DNA from: 2-12-FULL-35-23 sp965196985
Lineage (GTDB): Bacteria; Pseudomonadota; Gammaproteobacteria; UBA12402
Assembly: GCA_965196985.1 (NCBI GenBank)
Contig: CBDALO010000008.1
Coordinates: 124,001-188,000, forward strand
Reading direction: 5' to 3'
DNA: 64,000 nt
The notes below the pieces were generated by a model, which made no database searches, was not told where the DNA came from, and saw only the letters and a list, made by a program, of their open reading frames with translations. Shown here in pieces: positions 39,595 through 49,060 of the stretch. Each line of letters begins with the position of its first letter. Within the stretch, counting starts at the first letter, position 1. The translations under genes were made by a program, and so were the position numbers.

Positions 39595-39990
39595 ATGCAA
39601 ATAGCTTCTGCTTTAGAAATTAATCCGGACTGGCTAATATATGGGCGCGGAAAAAGCGAGGAGACAAAATTCTATGAAATACCAATTATACACAGCCCGT
39701 TTATGTTGAAAAAATTATTAGATCAAAACCTAGATGATCAATTTATTACCTATACAGTTACAGAGATCTCTATTCACGGTACTGCCTTTGCGTACTTAAT
39801 AACTCCAAACCAGCTTCTACTCTGCCAAGAGATAAACTGCAGTCAATTATGCAACTCGATAAATACTTCAGAATATCTAGAGGAGTTTTTGTGCATTAAT
39901 AACCAGAACTGGTCTGTATCAGTTCGTAATAAGCCTGAAGAATTATCATTCCTTATTTTAGAAAAAAGGATTCGCAATGCTGATTTTTAA
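39595..39990 (+). pseudogene. decapitated XRE/cI-like repressor remnant
   Basis: 131 aa. Begins MQIASALEINPDWLIYGRG, exactly the segment that follows the HTH in XRE-type repressors, so the DNA-binding domain is missing. The frame is closed by a TAA at 39562, leaving no room for it. The rest resembles a peptidase-like or ligand domain only loosely. It marks the edge of the AT-rich cargo block and was probably truncated when the block joined the transfer region. Confidence 0.6.
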
Positions 39991-40315
39991 AAATTTTGCT
40001 GAAAAAATACATTATTTATTTGACATATTAACCACAACTAGCATTTATATAACTATATCTGGCTTTAAAATGAATAGGAACGAAAATAAACTCTATGTTT
40101 ACTACAATCTGGGTAGAAAAAAAATCACTTTAAATATGGAACTTAACCAATTTATAAATAAGAATTTTTCTCATGTCTCCAGTTATGACAAAATTAAACT
40201 TATAAAGTATCAGACACTGCAAAACACCCTAACTTCTTTATTTACACGAGAGATGTGCTTAAAAGAGACTTTCTTATCCTATTTTGAGGAAGAGATAACC
40301 AATGATCAATTATAA
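39977..40315 (+). CDS. hypothetical 112-aa protein
   Basis: AT-rich gene coding for a Lys- and Asn-rich protein (MLIFKNFAEKIHYLF...). No signal or clear membrane segment. Overlaps the regulator remnant and the next gene, so co-translated. No family recognised. Confidence 0.45.
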   Translation: MLIFKNFAEKIHYLFDILTTTSIYITISGFKMNRNENKLYVYYNLGRKKITLNMELNQFINKNFSHVSSYDKIKLIKYQTLQNTLTSLFTREMCLKETFLSYFEEEITNDQL

Positions 40316-40961
40316 GCTCCAATATTTTAAAAGAACTGCTCTAGTAAACTACCTTTTAATAATTATTTACATCACCATCTCCATTACTGCGCACTTAATA
40401 GCTAATAGATTAATAACTATTTTTAATAAACCATTTATTTCCGCAACTTTTATTTATACAGCAGTCTTTGTAATTAATGATATACTCGCTAGTTACAATA
40501 ATAAAAAATTTGTTATTTTTATTATTTTGACTGAGGCATCTGTTAATCTCTTCGTTATATCATTCACCAACTTAATTACACATTTACCACATCCTGCATT
40601 CTTCCAGTTAGCAAAAGCGTACAATATTGTTTTCGGCGCAGTATTACCCTTGTATTTTGCTAATTTATTAGGAACCATGGTAGCTGCAGTAATTGATTTA
40701 ATATTCTTCTATTATCTTTATAAAAATAAAGGGTGGTCATTTTTCGCGTCATCCTTTACTTCATCGGTAGTGACTTTGTTTTTTTACACAACAATCACAG
40801 ATTATTTTTGGTTTGAAGTATCATATCCTTCTCATATGTTAAATTTAACCATTGTTAACTTAGCGGCAAACTTTATGAATTTAGCTATTTACTCTAGCAT
40901 TGGCCAAATAGCTGTTTTTTTGATCCAAAAGTACCTGAATAAAGGTTTTAACATACAATAG
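40302..40961 (+). CDS. YhhQ/VUT-like membrane transporter (putative queuosine-precursor transporter)
   Basis: 219 aa with about six membrane segments. The block ATFIYTAVFVINDILASYNNKKF matches the VUT/YhhQ family pattern (FxxTDxxxExxGKK) only partly, and the C-terminus GQIAVFLIQKYL also fits. YhhQ imports queuosine precursors; substrate here is inferred. Lies in a plus-strand trio with two small genes. Confidence 0.5.
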   Translation: MINYKLQYFKRTALVNYLLIIIYITISITAHLIANRLITIFNKPFISATFIYTAVFVINDILASYNNKKFVIFIILTEASVNLFVISFTNLITHLPHPAFFQLAKAYNIVFGAVLPLYFANLLGTMVAAVIDLIFFYYLYKNKGWSFFASSFTSSVVTLFFYTTITDYFWFEVSYPSHMLNLTIVNLAANFMNLAIYSSIGQIAVFLIQKYLNKGFNIQ

Positions 40962-40981
40962 CTTTTCCCCATCAAACTATC

Positions 40982-41872
40982 TTAAGCATTAACACCATAA
41001 ATATTCAACGCATTCGCCTTAAAAAGGGCTTCTTTCTCTGCATCTGATAAATCAGCAGTTAAATCGAAGTAGACTTTATAAATTTCTTCATAAGTAAAAT
41101 ATAATTTTTCAACAGGAAAATTACTAGCAAACATTAATTGGCTGACATCAAACCACTCTAAAAGTTTTTTTACGCATTCCTTAACATGAGCATATGGCCA
41201 AGCAGTATGATTTAACATACCAAAACCGGAGATTTTTAATGCAAAGTTATTCAATTGTGAAAGTAGCGGCATATATTTATCCCAAATAATTTTATGAGAT
41301 AAAAACGGCAAGCCAGCATGGTTCATAATATAAAAAACATCAGGATTGTTTTTAACTATATTATATGCAATTGGCAACTGACTGGCTAAGACCTGCATAT
41401 CAAATGAAAGATTATATTTTTTTAAGAGGGTTTGCTTATTTTCCCACTCAGAATTTGCAATCATGTTATCATCGCTTAGTATCTGTCTAATTCCTACAAC
41501 ATACTTATTTGCTTGGTAGTATTCCAAAAGATGTTCCACATTTTTAGATAACAAATCAGCACCACTCACAATCGAAAGTAAGCGAGAATCTGCGTCTGCA
41601 ATCTTAGTTAGCCATTCTGTTTCTTTTCTTACATAGTCAGCATCGAGGTTTGTAGCTTGTATATGCACACATTTCTCAACAGGCACGCTACCAGCGTCTC
41701 TAAAGAAACAGTTTAAAAAGTAGTCATCGACAATACTTTCAAAATTACCTAAGAATTCATTAGTCCCCTCATCGAGCCAAGTATTTATTTTTAAAGAAAG
41801 GTTCCATAAGTGTATATGTGGGTCGATGATACATTTCACACTTTTATTTAGGCGTTCATTTGATAAAGACAT
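40982..41872 (-). CDS. amidohydrolase-2 family metal-dependent hydrolase
   Basis: 296 aa TIM-barrel hydrolase. Metal-binding HxH in IIDPHIHLWNL (about residues 15-25), later His in IMNHAGLPFLSH, and C-terminal MFASNFPVEKLYFTYEEIY, all typical of amidohydrolase family 2 (lactonases/decarboxylases). AGGAG precedes the ATG. It lies between the YhhQ-like gene and an IS, convergent with the former. Substrate cannot be predicted. Confidence 0.8.
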   Translation of the reverse strand: MSLSNERLNKSVKCIIDPHIHLWNLSLKINTWLDEGTNEFLGNFESIVDDYFLNCFFRDAGSVPVEKCVHIQATNLDADYVRKETEWLTKIADADSRLLSIVSGADLLSKNVEHLLEYYQANKYVVGIRQILSDDNMIANSEWENKQTLLKKYNLSFDMQVLASQLPIAYNIVKNNPDVFYIMNHAGLPFLSHKIIWDKYMPLLSQLNNFALKISGFGMLNHTAWPYAHVKECVKKLLEWFDVSQLMFASNFPVEKLYFTYEEIYKVYFDLTADLSDAEKEALFKANALNIYGVNA

Positions 41873-42139
41873 ACTCCACTCCTAGGTAAATATATAACTG
41901 TAAACAAGCGAGGCACTTGCATAACTCTTTTTTTAAACAACTTTAATAGCATATTTTGAGCTTTTAGAGCAGCTAGACGCTATATCTAGTAGCTAGCCAG
42001 AAATTATAGATAGTTTCGCAAGTACCTCAAAGCATCTTAAAAACTTACATTAGAACATATAAAAAAATCAAAATTAGTGATCATGATTTATATTTGTCTC
42101 AGAAAGAATATTGCACTGTATTATCGTATATTGATACTA
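41873..42139. other. AT-rich intergenic stretch
   Basis: No gene seen. It holds the probable promoter of the amidohydrolase gene and the left flank of IS copy 3. Nothing else recognised. Confidence 0.4.
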
Positions 42140-43097
42140 GACCTTCTGCGAAACTAAATACTGGGCGAGCTTATGCTCGTTTGTAGTTTTAGAATCCGGC
42201 TTGAAGATTGAGAATCCCAGCAATAATATTAAATCTCATATTGTGTTTTCTGCGAAAATTCCTATACACCTCCCCAAGAATGCGGAATTTTTTAAATTTT
42301 GAGAATTGATGTTCAACCCTAATACGGATCTTGCTGTGATTACGGTTATCCTCTTTTTGTTGAGTAGTTAATTTGCCGCCTTTGGGCTTTTTATGAGGTA
42401 AGTTAACCAAGGGGTCAGTATGTTGAATTCCTTGGTATCCTAGATCAGCATATTTTTCTGCTGGTGGCAGTGGGCTGCCACGTTGTCGGATCTTAATATC
42501 ATGAACCCTCCCAGGCATTGTTTGAGAGACGTTGATTATTTTTCCGGATGTACTCATTGCTATCTCCACCTTTTGAGTATGTCTTTTCTTTTTACCAGAA
42601 TAATAATCTTTACGTGGCTTCTTCTTTTTGGGGCGCTGAATAGGCTGCTCCGTTACATCCATTAATATAGCGCAAACCGCATCTTCTGTTAGGGTTCTGT
42701 CTTTTTTAATATGAATATGCTTGGCCACTAAGGGTTCTAAGCGTTTAAATAAGCGGCAGACATTACTGTCATCCAAACCAACAAAGTAACCTAAGAATTC
42801 ATGTGTTACATAAGTGCGATAGTACATCATGAGAAGCAAAAGGCGATCATGGTGCGTGGTGAGTTTCGGGCGCCTTCCCAGCTTACTAAACTCATCATCA
42901 AGTGATGACTTCACTTGTTGGTGTATCGTTTCAAAATCATCAAGGGTCAAACCAGTTAACTTTTTAAAAATACGCGGGCGGTTACTGAGTTGCTGATAGC
43001 TTAATAGCATATGCCTTTCCATGAATGATTATTAATCAGGCAATTATAAGCAAATTTTAGCTAGTTTCTAGAACTGCCCTTAGTTACGCAGAAGGTC
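42140..43097 (-). mobile_element. IS5-family (IS427-like) insertion sequence, copy 3
   Basis: Same 958-bp element with TA on both sides (42138-42139 and 43098-43099). It sits between the amidohydrolase and MFS genes. Confidence 0.9.
42189..43022 (-). CDS. IS5-family transposase, copy 3
   Basis: 277 aa, identical to copies 1 and 2. Same DDE and HTH motifs. Confidence 0.9.
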   Translation of the reverse strand: MERHMLLSYQQLSNRPRIFKKLTGLTLDDFETIHQQVKSSLDDEFSKLGRRPKLTTHHDRLLLLMMYYRTYVTHEFLGYFVGLDDSNVCRLFKRLEPLVAKHIHIKKDRTLTEDAVCAILMDVTEQPIQRPKKKKPRKDYYSGKKKRHTQKVEIAMSTSGKIINVSQTMPGRVHDIKIRQRGSPLPPAEKYADLGYQGIQHTDPLVNLPHKKPKGGKLTTQQKEDNRNHSKIRIRVEHQFSKFKKFRILGEVYRNFRRKHNMRFNIIAGILNLQAGF

Positions 43098-43159
43098 TAC
43101 TCAACGACTATCAATCTCTAAATTGCTCCTATAAAATGCTAAAATTCTTGGAGTATATT

Positions 43160-44332
43160 ATGCATTTAGTAAAAAAAACCATCCTTTTAAGTTATATTAG
43201 TGTAGCGTCAATTTCAGCAACAATCATTACCCCAGCATTGCCAACTATTGAAATAAATTATCATTTACACACTGGATCTATTGAATGGATTATAGCTTTA
43301 TTTTTACTAGGTTATATGGCTGGACAACTTATCTATGGGCCGTTATCTAATAAATATGGCCGTTTAAATGCGTTAAGGATTGGATTTTCATTAAACCTTA
43401 CGGGAATAATTATTTGCCTTATAAGCACATCTAGCGACAGTTACAATCTGTTATTATTAGGTAGGTTAGTTACAGCCATAGGGTCGGCAGCGGGTTTATC
43501 TTGTACAATCACATTAATTAATGAGTTATTAGATGAAGATCAAGCAAAACAATCCCTATCTTATGCTGTCCTTTCATTTACGATAGGTATGGGGGCTTCT
43601 ATTTTTATTGGCGGCCTAATTACTGAATACTTTAACTGGGAGTATATTTTTTGGGTTTTAATGCTGCATGGACTACTTTTATTATATTCAACCTTCCAAT
43701 TTACTGAACAAGTTAACAGAAAACAGATTAACCTTATTGTAATAATAAAAGATTATTTATACGCTTGTAAAAATAAGAAACTAATAACATTTTCTTTATT
43801 TTTAGGTCTTGTTTCTGTGATCTCTTATTGTTATGCAACAGGAGCCCCGATGGTTGCTCATATTTACTTAAAGTTATCCCCGTCTCAATATGGTGCTTGG
43901 AACAGCCTAAGCATGCTAGGGATGCTGTTGGGAAGTATATCGTCTGCATATATATTAAAATGTATGAGCACTACCAAGCTTCTTAAACTTGCTATTATGT
44001 TTATTATCTTTGGGCTTATGAGTTTCACATTACAGTTATATTTAGGAAAACGAAGTACGTTATGGTTTTTCTTAACTGCGTCATACCTTTATTTCTTTGC
44101 AAGCTGGTTATTTCCCAGCGCATCACATTTAGCATCTAATGCAATTCATGATAAAGCAAACGCCTCTAGCATTATGAACTTTATTAATATGGGATCTGCG
44201 TCTTTATGTGTAACACTCATGGGATATCTACCATGCACACACTTTGCTGCGCTAATTACAACTACCAGTATATATACTGGTGTTTGTTTGTTATTTTATA
44301 TTTTTAACAAAGGTGACATTAAAGCTATATAA
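43160..44332 (+). CDS. MFS drug-efflux-type transporter (Bcr/CflA-like)
   Basis: About 390 aa from ATG 43160, which has GGAG six bases upstream; an in-frame ATG at 43136 is less likely. Twelve membrane segments. Motif A GQLIYGPLSNKYGRLNAL in loop 2-3 and a SISATIITPALPTIE start are typical of the Bcr/CflA group. Inner membrane. Foreign cargo by its low GC. Confidence 0.85.
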   Translation: MHLVKKTILLSYISVASISATIITPALPTIEINYHLHTGSIEWIIALFLLGYMAGQLIYGPLSNKYGRLNALRIGFSLNLTGIIICLISTSSDSYNLLLLGRLVTAIGSAAGLSCTITLINELLDEDQAKQSLSYAVLSFTIGMGASIFIGGLITEYFNWEYIFWVLMLHGLLLLYSTFQFTEQVNRKQINLIVIIKDYLYACKNKKLITFSLFLGLVSVISYCYATGAPMVAHIYLKLSPSQYGAWNSLSMLGMLLGSISSAYILKCMSTTKLLKLAIMFIIFGLMSFTLQLYLGKRSTLWFFLTASYLYFFASWLFPSASHLASNAIHDKANASSIMNFINMGSASLCVTLMGYLPCTHFAALITTTSIYTGVCLLFYIFNKGDIKAI

Positions 44333-44491
44333 GCGATATCAATCATGTAATTAAAAAATAACCTGCCCGCGCACTTGACTCCATCAATACTATTTTTAGT
44401 GGATCAGCACACTGGCAATTTGGACATGTTAACTACATAGAGCTTGAGTTAAATTGAGAGTTAGGTGCACAGCTAGGAAAAATAATATATT

Positions 44492-44506
44492 TGTCCACCG
44501 TGGACA
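44492..44506. promoter_or_regulatory. 15-bp perfect palindrome upstream of parA
   Basis: TGTCCAC-C-GTGGACA. It lies about 310 bp upstream of parA, next to the 164-bp MITE. It could be an operator or part of a centromere-like parS site; the function is not shown by sequence. Confidence 0.45.
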
Positions 44507-44512
44507 TTTTTT

Positions 44513-44676
44513 CATGCCTATCCGAAAAGCGCCTGTAAAGTAATATTTTGCTAATCATGCATGGGAGAAAAGGCAATAAAATCGATGATATGATACAGAT
44601 TCGATGTTTTTTAGAACGCTGGGTCCTGTCTCAAAGTAAATCCTAAAGTCTCACAGGGACTTTTCGGATAGGCATG
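44513..44676. mobile_element. 164-bp MITE-like element upstream of parA
   Basis: Terminal inverted repeats start CATGCCTATCCGAAAAG and continue about 23 bp with two mismatches. It is flanked by a perfect 8-bp duplication CATTTTTT (44505-44512 and 44677-44684). No coding frame. It is unrelated to the 201-bp MITE. It occupies most of the 480-bp gap between the MFS gene and parA. Confidence 0.8.
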
Positions 44677-44815
44677 CATTTTTTATAGATCATTTCTACA
44701 CTTAACACGCATTGATTAATATTTTATAAAATTACATGATACCACTTGCTATGAACATCTGACATATATATAGTTACAGGAAGGATATTACATTATACCA
44801 TATTATGAGGTTATC

Positions 44816-45745
44816 ATGCATACAATCGCTGTGGTTGGAAACAAAGGGGGGATTGGAAAAACAACGGAAGCTTTGAAGAATAGTCAGTTTTTAGCTACAG
44901 TTAAGGGAATGAGAGGGGCTTTGATAGACCTTGATCCGCAAGGAAATTCATCTTCAAGCTTAATTGAGACAGTAAGAGACCCTTCTCATCCTACAGGCTA
45001 CATGCCGAAAGCGAATCCAGCATGGAACCCAGAGAAAATTGATCCAGAAAATCCAGACTGGGATGGTATTAGTAGTATAGCTGATATATTTGTTGGAAAT
45101 ACAATATACCCATACCCTACCTGCATCAAAAATCTTGACTGCTTTCCATCATTTGCATCCATGCTAGAAGATGCGCAAAAGATACCTAAAAATGATATTA
45201 AAGAAAGAATAACAGATAGGTTAATTAAGTTTATTCATTATCTAAAAAATGATTCTGAATATCAATTTATTGTTATTGATACAAACCCTCAATTTGGACC
45301 TCTCACTAACGCTGCTATAGCTGCAGCCACACACGTTTTACTACCAACAGAATTGGAGCAATACGGTATCGATGGTACTGAAGGTATGTTAAAAGCAATA
45401 TTACAACAAAAAATGAGGAGGCCATTAGAAAATCAACTTGAAATCTGCGGTATAATTCCTAATAAGTACAGGGACACAAAAGTCCATAATGGCTTTTTAT
45501 TGGAATTATTAAAAAACAATGATATTAAAAAATATCTCCTACCACCAACTAAACTCAGAACTGTATATACCCAACTTGTTGTGCGGAATGCGCAACCAGG
45601 ATGTGTTTTTCAATTGGGAAAATCTGAAATAGCAAGAAAAGAGAGTGAAAGAAGTTGCGAAATTATCTATGACAGAGTTTTTAATAAGAATTTCTATTCT
45701 GTAGACTATTTAATAGAGGAATTAATCAATGGGTGTAAAATTTAA
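44816..45745 (+). CDS. parA: ParA/Soj-type partition ATPase
   Basis: 309 aa. Deviant Walker A VGNKGGIGKTTEAL at residues 7-20, A' motif LIDLDPQGNSSSSL at about 39-52, Walker B FIVIDTNPQFGPLT near 148. No N-terminal HTH, so of the small (type Ib-like) ParA type. Overlaps parB by about 17 bp. It segregates the plasmid with ParB. Confidence 0.92.
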   Translation: MHTIAVVGNKGGIGKTTEALKNSQFLATVKGMRGALIDLDPQGNSSSSLIETVRDPSHPTGYMPKANPAWNPEKIDPENPDWDGISSIADIFVGNTIYPYPTCIKNLDCFPSFASMLEDAQKIPKNDIKERITDRLIKFIHYLKNDSEYQFIVIDTNPQFGPLTNAAIAAATHVLLPTELEQYGIDGTEGMLKAILQQKMRRPLENQLEICGIIPNKYRDTKVHNGFLLELLKNNDIKKYLLPPTKLRTVYTQLVVRNAQPGCVFQLGKSEIARKESERSCEIIYDRVFNKNFYSVDYLIEELINGCKI

Positions 45746-46739
45746 CATCGACTCATCTGCGGATGATTTTCGTCAAAGCTTAGTTAGTAATGATTTATCT
45801 AACCAGCAGTTTGCTGGCGATCTTGTAATAGATGCTATACCTTTAGAGCATATTGAACTTGACCCAGACAACAAGCGAACAATGATATTAACGCTCACTG
45901 ATGCTATTAATGGAATTAAACCTGAAGATCCAAAGATTCAACAGAAAAAAGAAGATGTAAAACATCTTGAATCACTATCAAAATCTATTAAAGAAGGCCA
46001 GCAGATTAATCCGGTGTTAGTTTATCGTTTTGGCAATAAATGCCGGCTAATAGCAGGAGAGAGAAGGACACTTGCAGCTGCAATTGCTGGGCATGATAAA
46101 ATTATTGCTAGAATTACTCAAAAAAAACCTGACATTATCGATATACGAGTGTTGCAATGGGTTGAGAACCACGAAAGACAGGATTTATCATTAGCTGAAA
46201 AAATCGCATCACTTGAGATTATTTGTGATGAATATTATAAAAAAAACACAAAAAAGCTAAATAGAAGAATTCTAGCGAACATAATAAAATCTTCAGAAGC
46301 TCAAGCAAAACGTTATTTAATGGTCTTAGATGATAAGTTAATTAAAGAATGTGTGGCACAGGGCAACTTAACATCATTTCGTATTATTGAGTTTTTATAC
46401 TCCGTCAAGGATGTAAAAACAAAAAAACATCTTATTAGTGCTATTGCTGATGGAGCTAAGTTAGATGAATTATTAAAAATAAAAAATAATTTAGATAGAA
46501 CGCTGAATAATGATTTAGATAGCCCTAAAAAGAAAATAAATAAAGAAGGGGTAAAGATTGGAACACTAAAGCCAGATGTTGCTAGGTTATTAGTGAAATC
46601 ATTATTGAACTACAATTTTAACAATAGTAGGTTACAAGAATCACTCGAGATTATTTGCTCAGATCTCGATAGTGATAGCACAAACTCTATTCAGAAAACC
46701 CTAAAAAATATCATAACCACCATAGAAAAAGAGAGCTGA
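45729..46739 (+). CDS. parB: ParB partition protein
   Basis: 336 aa. ParB/Srx domain: IPLEHIELDPDNKR, LSKSIKEGQQINPVLVYRF, LIAGERRTLAAAIAG (the GERR CTP-binding motif). A central HTH (RRILANIIKSSEAQAKRYLMVLD) binds parS. C-terminal part is helical. Start overlaps parA. Confidence 0.92.
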   Translation: MGVKFNIDSSADDFRQSLVSNDLSNQQFAGDLVIDAIPLEHIELDPDNKRTMILTLTDAINGIKPEDPKIQQKKEDVKHLESLSKSIKEGQQINPVLVYRFGNKCRLIAGERRTLAAAIAGHDKIIARITQKKPDIIDIRVLQWVENHERQDLSLAEKIASLEIICDEYYKKNTKKLNRRILANIIKSSEAQAKRYLMVLDDKLIKECVAQGNLTSFRIIEFLYSVKDVKTKKHLISAIADGAKLDELLKIKNNLDRTLNNDLDSPKKKINKEGVKIGTLKPDVARLLVKSLLNYNFNNSRLQESLEIICSDLDSDSTNSIQKTLKNIITTIEKES

Positions 46740-46746
46740 CCAGTAT

Positions 46747-47118
46747 ATGAATAAACTCACAATAAAAAACAAAATATTAGACAAAAAAGATGTCACATAC
46801 ACAATTGACCCAGACCTTTTGCGAAGGCTAAAAAAAGTTTTAGTTGAGAAAGAAGGTTACAACTTAAAGAAAAAAAGTCTTTGGGTTAATGAGGCAATAC
46901 TCATTTTACAGAAGGATAAGAACTATAAAGAAATTGTGATAAATGCTGATACTAGCAATCCAAATGATGTAGTTGATAAAATAAAAATGGAACTCAAGGA
47001 AAGATGTACGTTGGCTGATATAAGGACAGAAGTTATAAAAGAATATCCAAATATTAATGCACCACAGTCTGCAATTATTAGAGCGTCTATATTTAATAGG
47101 TTATTTATAAAGTGTTAG
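46747..47118 (+). CDS. third gene of the par operon, hypothetical
   Basis: 123 aa, basic. YTIDPDLLRRLKKVLVEKEGYNLKKKSLWVNEAILIL could fold as a ribbon-helix-helix-like unit; the second half has a helical acidic segment. Only seven bases after parB, so same transcript. Might be an autoregulator or plasmid-maintenance factor. Confidence 0.55.
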   Translation: MNKLTIKNKILDKKDVTYTIDPDLLRRLKKVLVEKEGYNLKKKSLWVNEAILILQKDKNYKEIVINADTSNPNDVVDKIKMELKERCTLADIRTEVIKEYPNINAPQSAIIRASIFNRLFIKC

Positions 47119-47157
47119 CTTTTATTAAAATTAGGAGATTGTACAAATGAATACCGC

Positions 47158-47192
47158 ATAAGAAAAAGCCCAGAATTAATCTAGGCTTTTAC
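47158..47192. terminator. hairpin terminator after the par operon
   Basis: An inverted repeat AAAAGCC...GGCTTTT with AT-rich loop lies between the par operon and the rep gene. The A/T flanks would work in both directions. Confidence 0.5.
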
Positions 47193-47197
47193 AAATT

Positions 47198-48235
47198 TTG
47201 ATTTCTTTGCTGAAAGCAACACGGTGGCTGCATTCTAGCAATAGAGATCCCATTATTCAATGTATTAAATTTGTATTTTTTGATGCTAAGGGGATTTTTG
47301 TGCCCAAAAAAGGACTTTCGCCACCCCAAGTGAGCGAAAAGGAATCACTCATCGGCGCGGCCATTGACGTTACAGGGCAGAGCGCAGCACCATTGGAGCC
47401 AGTCGAAGGCGCTCGCTCCGGTAATCGCTGTGGCCATGACCCTGCTAACCCACGCACCTATACCCGTGACTCAGACCATAAAAAAACCTTCGATGCCCTC
47501 CAAATAGCTTCGGAGAATGCCCAAAGCTATGCGTTCAGCCCTGAAGGGGTCTTGGATCTGATTGACTTTAGTCGTGAGTCGGATCGACAAGTCCGATCAG
47601 AACGCCGTGAGGCCGTGAGCTTAGTGTTAGGGGTGCTGATTAATCATGCGGACATGGCTCGCTTACGGGTAGTGCGTTATCTCAATGGCACGAGCTGGCG
47701 TGACATGAAGATCATTGAGATTGCTAAGCTGGCTAATATTACGGTTAAACGCTGTGAGCGGGCGTTAAAAGATCTCAAGCGGGCAGGGTACTTAACCCTT
47801 GAAAAACGCTTTACCTTTAAAAAAGGCGCGATTCGTGCTTTAGTCTCGATTAAACGCTTAAATGCGGTGTTATTCCATCATTTAGGCGTGGGGTGGGGTA
47901 AACTCAACCAGTGCATCCAATGGGCCAAAAAACGCCTGGAACGCCGCCAGAAACAATACAGTAAAACGGAAGCGAAATTGGCGTATCTGGCGAATCAGCA
48001 CAATCACACTAAAAAGCCCACCAATAAGCCTCAAGCCCCGAAAACGACTGGGTTAGCCAAACTGGTGCAAAACTTATTGCCCGCTCAACAACAGCTTCAT
48101 GATCAAACGAAGCAGCAACAAGCTTTAGCCCAGCAACGCAATCAGTGGTTTTTAAAGAAAATGCACTTATTGCAAGCTGAACCCGATCTTGATGACGCCG
48201 CCATTCTCGCCCGTTTAGGCGCACCACCGGCCTAA
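47198..48235 (+). CDS. probable plasmid replication initiator
   Basis: 345 aa frame (TTG start; the true start is uncertain). Residues 110-230 contain a winged-helix region (RYLNGTSWRDMKIIEIAKLANITVKRCERALKDLKRAGYLTLEKRF) like IncFII-type RepA proteins, followed by a long basic coiled-coil tail. The first about 90 residues are unusual and Pro/Ser-rich. Situated beside parAB and upstream of a repeat-bearing intergenic region, consistent with RepA and oriV. Confidence 0.6.
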   Translation: MISLLKATRWLHSSNRDPIIQCIKFVFFDAKGIFVPKKGLSPPQVSEKESLIGAAIDVTGQSAAPLEPVEGARSGNRCGHDPANPRTYTRDSDHKKTFDALQIASENAQSYAFSPEGVLDLIDFSRESDRQVRSERREAVSLVLGVLINHADMARLRVVRYLNGTSWRDMKIIEIAKLANITVKRCERALKDLKRAGYLTLEKRFTFKKGAIRALVSIKRLNAVLFHHLGVGWGKLNQCIQWAKKRLERRQKQYSKTEAKLAYLANQHNHTKKPTNKPQAPKTTGLAKLVQNLLPAQQQLHDQTKQQQALAQQRNQWFLKKMHLLQAEPDLDDAAILARLGAPPA

Positions 48236-48514
48236 TCTACCCTTAACCACCCATCAACCCACAACAACGCGGTAGGGGCTTCCTATGGCCTGATTACGCC
48301 AAAATCTCACCCTAACCCACTCACAACCCCTTTTTCGCCCTTAGAACGCCTGAAAAGCCCTTAAATCGCATCCACAAAACCCACTTTTTATCCACCGCGA
48401 CACCCCATCATGTTCATTAATCAAGTTGTCCCCAGTTTAAGTGTCGGGTAATCGAGGTTTAAGTGTCGGATGATTAATCTATTCACATCAAATAAATACC
48501 TTTTTTTTGTTTTT
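48236..48514. other. candidate origin of replication (oriV)
   Basis: Non-coding. It contains two direct copies of GTTTAAGTGTCGG (about 48432-48475) and a TTATCCACC, one base from the consensus DnaA box, near 48389. C-rich flanks precede it. Position right after the rep gene supports an origin; iteron number is low, so this is tentative. Confidence 0.45.
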
Positions 48515-49060
48515 TTAAGGTTCCTTTGTGGCAGATTTTTCCCGTAAACGCAGATTCTCTTGTTCAACGGCCTCATAGAGCTTTTTATACTGGTTAGCCG
48601 CATTCGTTTGTTGAAACTGTTGGCGTTCAGCCAACACTCTGGCTTTATAAAACTGCGCTAAGAGCTGCTTTAAAAAGGCCGCTTCATTGGGTAGACTTTT
48701 GATGGTTTCAGGTAAAAAAGAGGTGGGGGTCTCAATCGCTGCTTCAAAAAAAGCGGGTGAAAGGGCACTCACTTCCGCTTTCAGCTGGGCAATGTGATCT
48801 TGCAAGGTAATGAAACTGGTTTGGGTGTTGGCCAGTGCGTCTTCGATCACTAACCGGCGAGCCTGGGCTAATCGTTTATGTCGATGCCAATTTTCTGGCA
48901 GGTCTTTCGCTTTCGCAGCGACCAGCTCATCAAACCGCTGTTTATAGGCTTGCTTCATCTGAATTTCCACGCGGACCAGCTCACGCTCGCGTTGTTTTCG
49001 CCGATACGCTTGCTGGGCGAGGCGTTGCGTTAAACGGGTGGGTTGCTTTGAATGGGGCAT
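48515..49060 (-). CDS. coiled-coil protein, unknown
   Basis: 181 aa from ATG 49060, chosen for the AAGGA eight bases upstream; the frame is open to 49282. Highly charged (RRKQRERELVRVEIQMKQAYKQRF...), almost entirely helical, with a leucine-heptad C-terminus. Convergent with rep across the candidate origin. Possibly a replication or mobilisation accessory protein. Confidence 0.5.
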   Translation of the reverse strand: MPHSKQPTRLTQRLAQQAYRRKQRERELVRVEIQMKQAYKQRFDELVAAKAKDLPENWHRHKRLAQARRLVIEDALANTQTSFITLQDHIAQLKAEVSALSPAFFEAAIETPTSFLPETIKSLPNEAAFLKQLLAQFYKARVLAERQQFQQTNAANQYKKLYEAVEQENLRLREKSATKEP

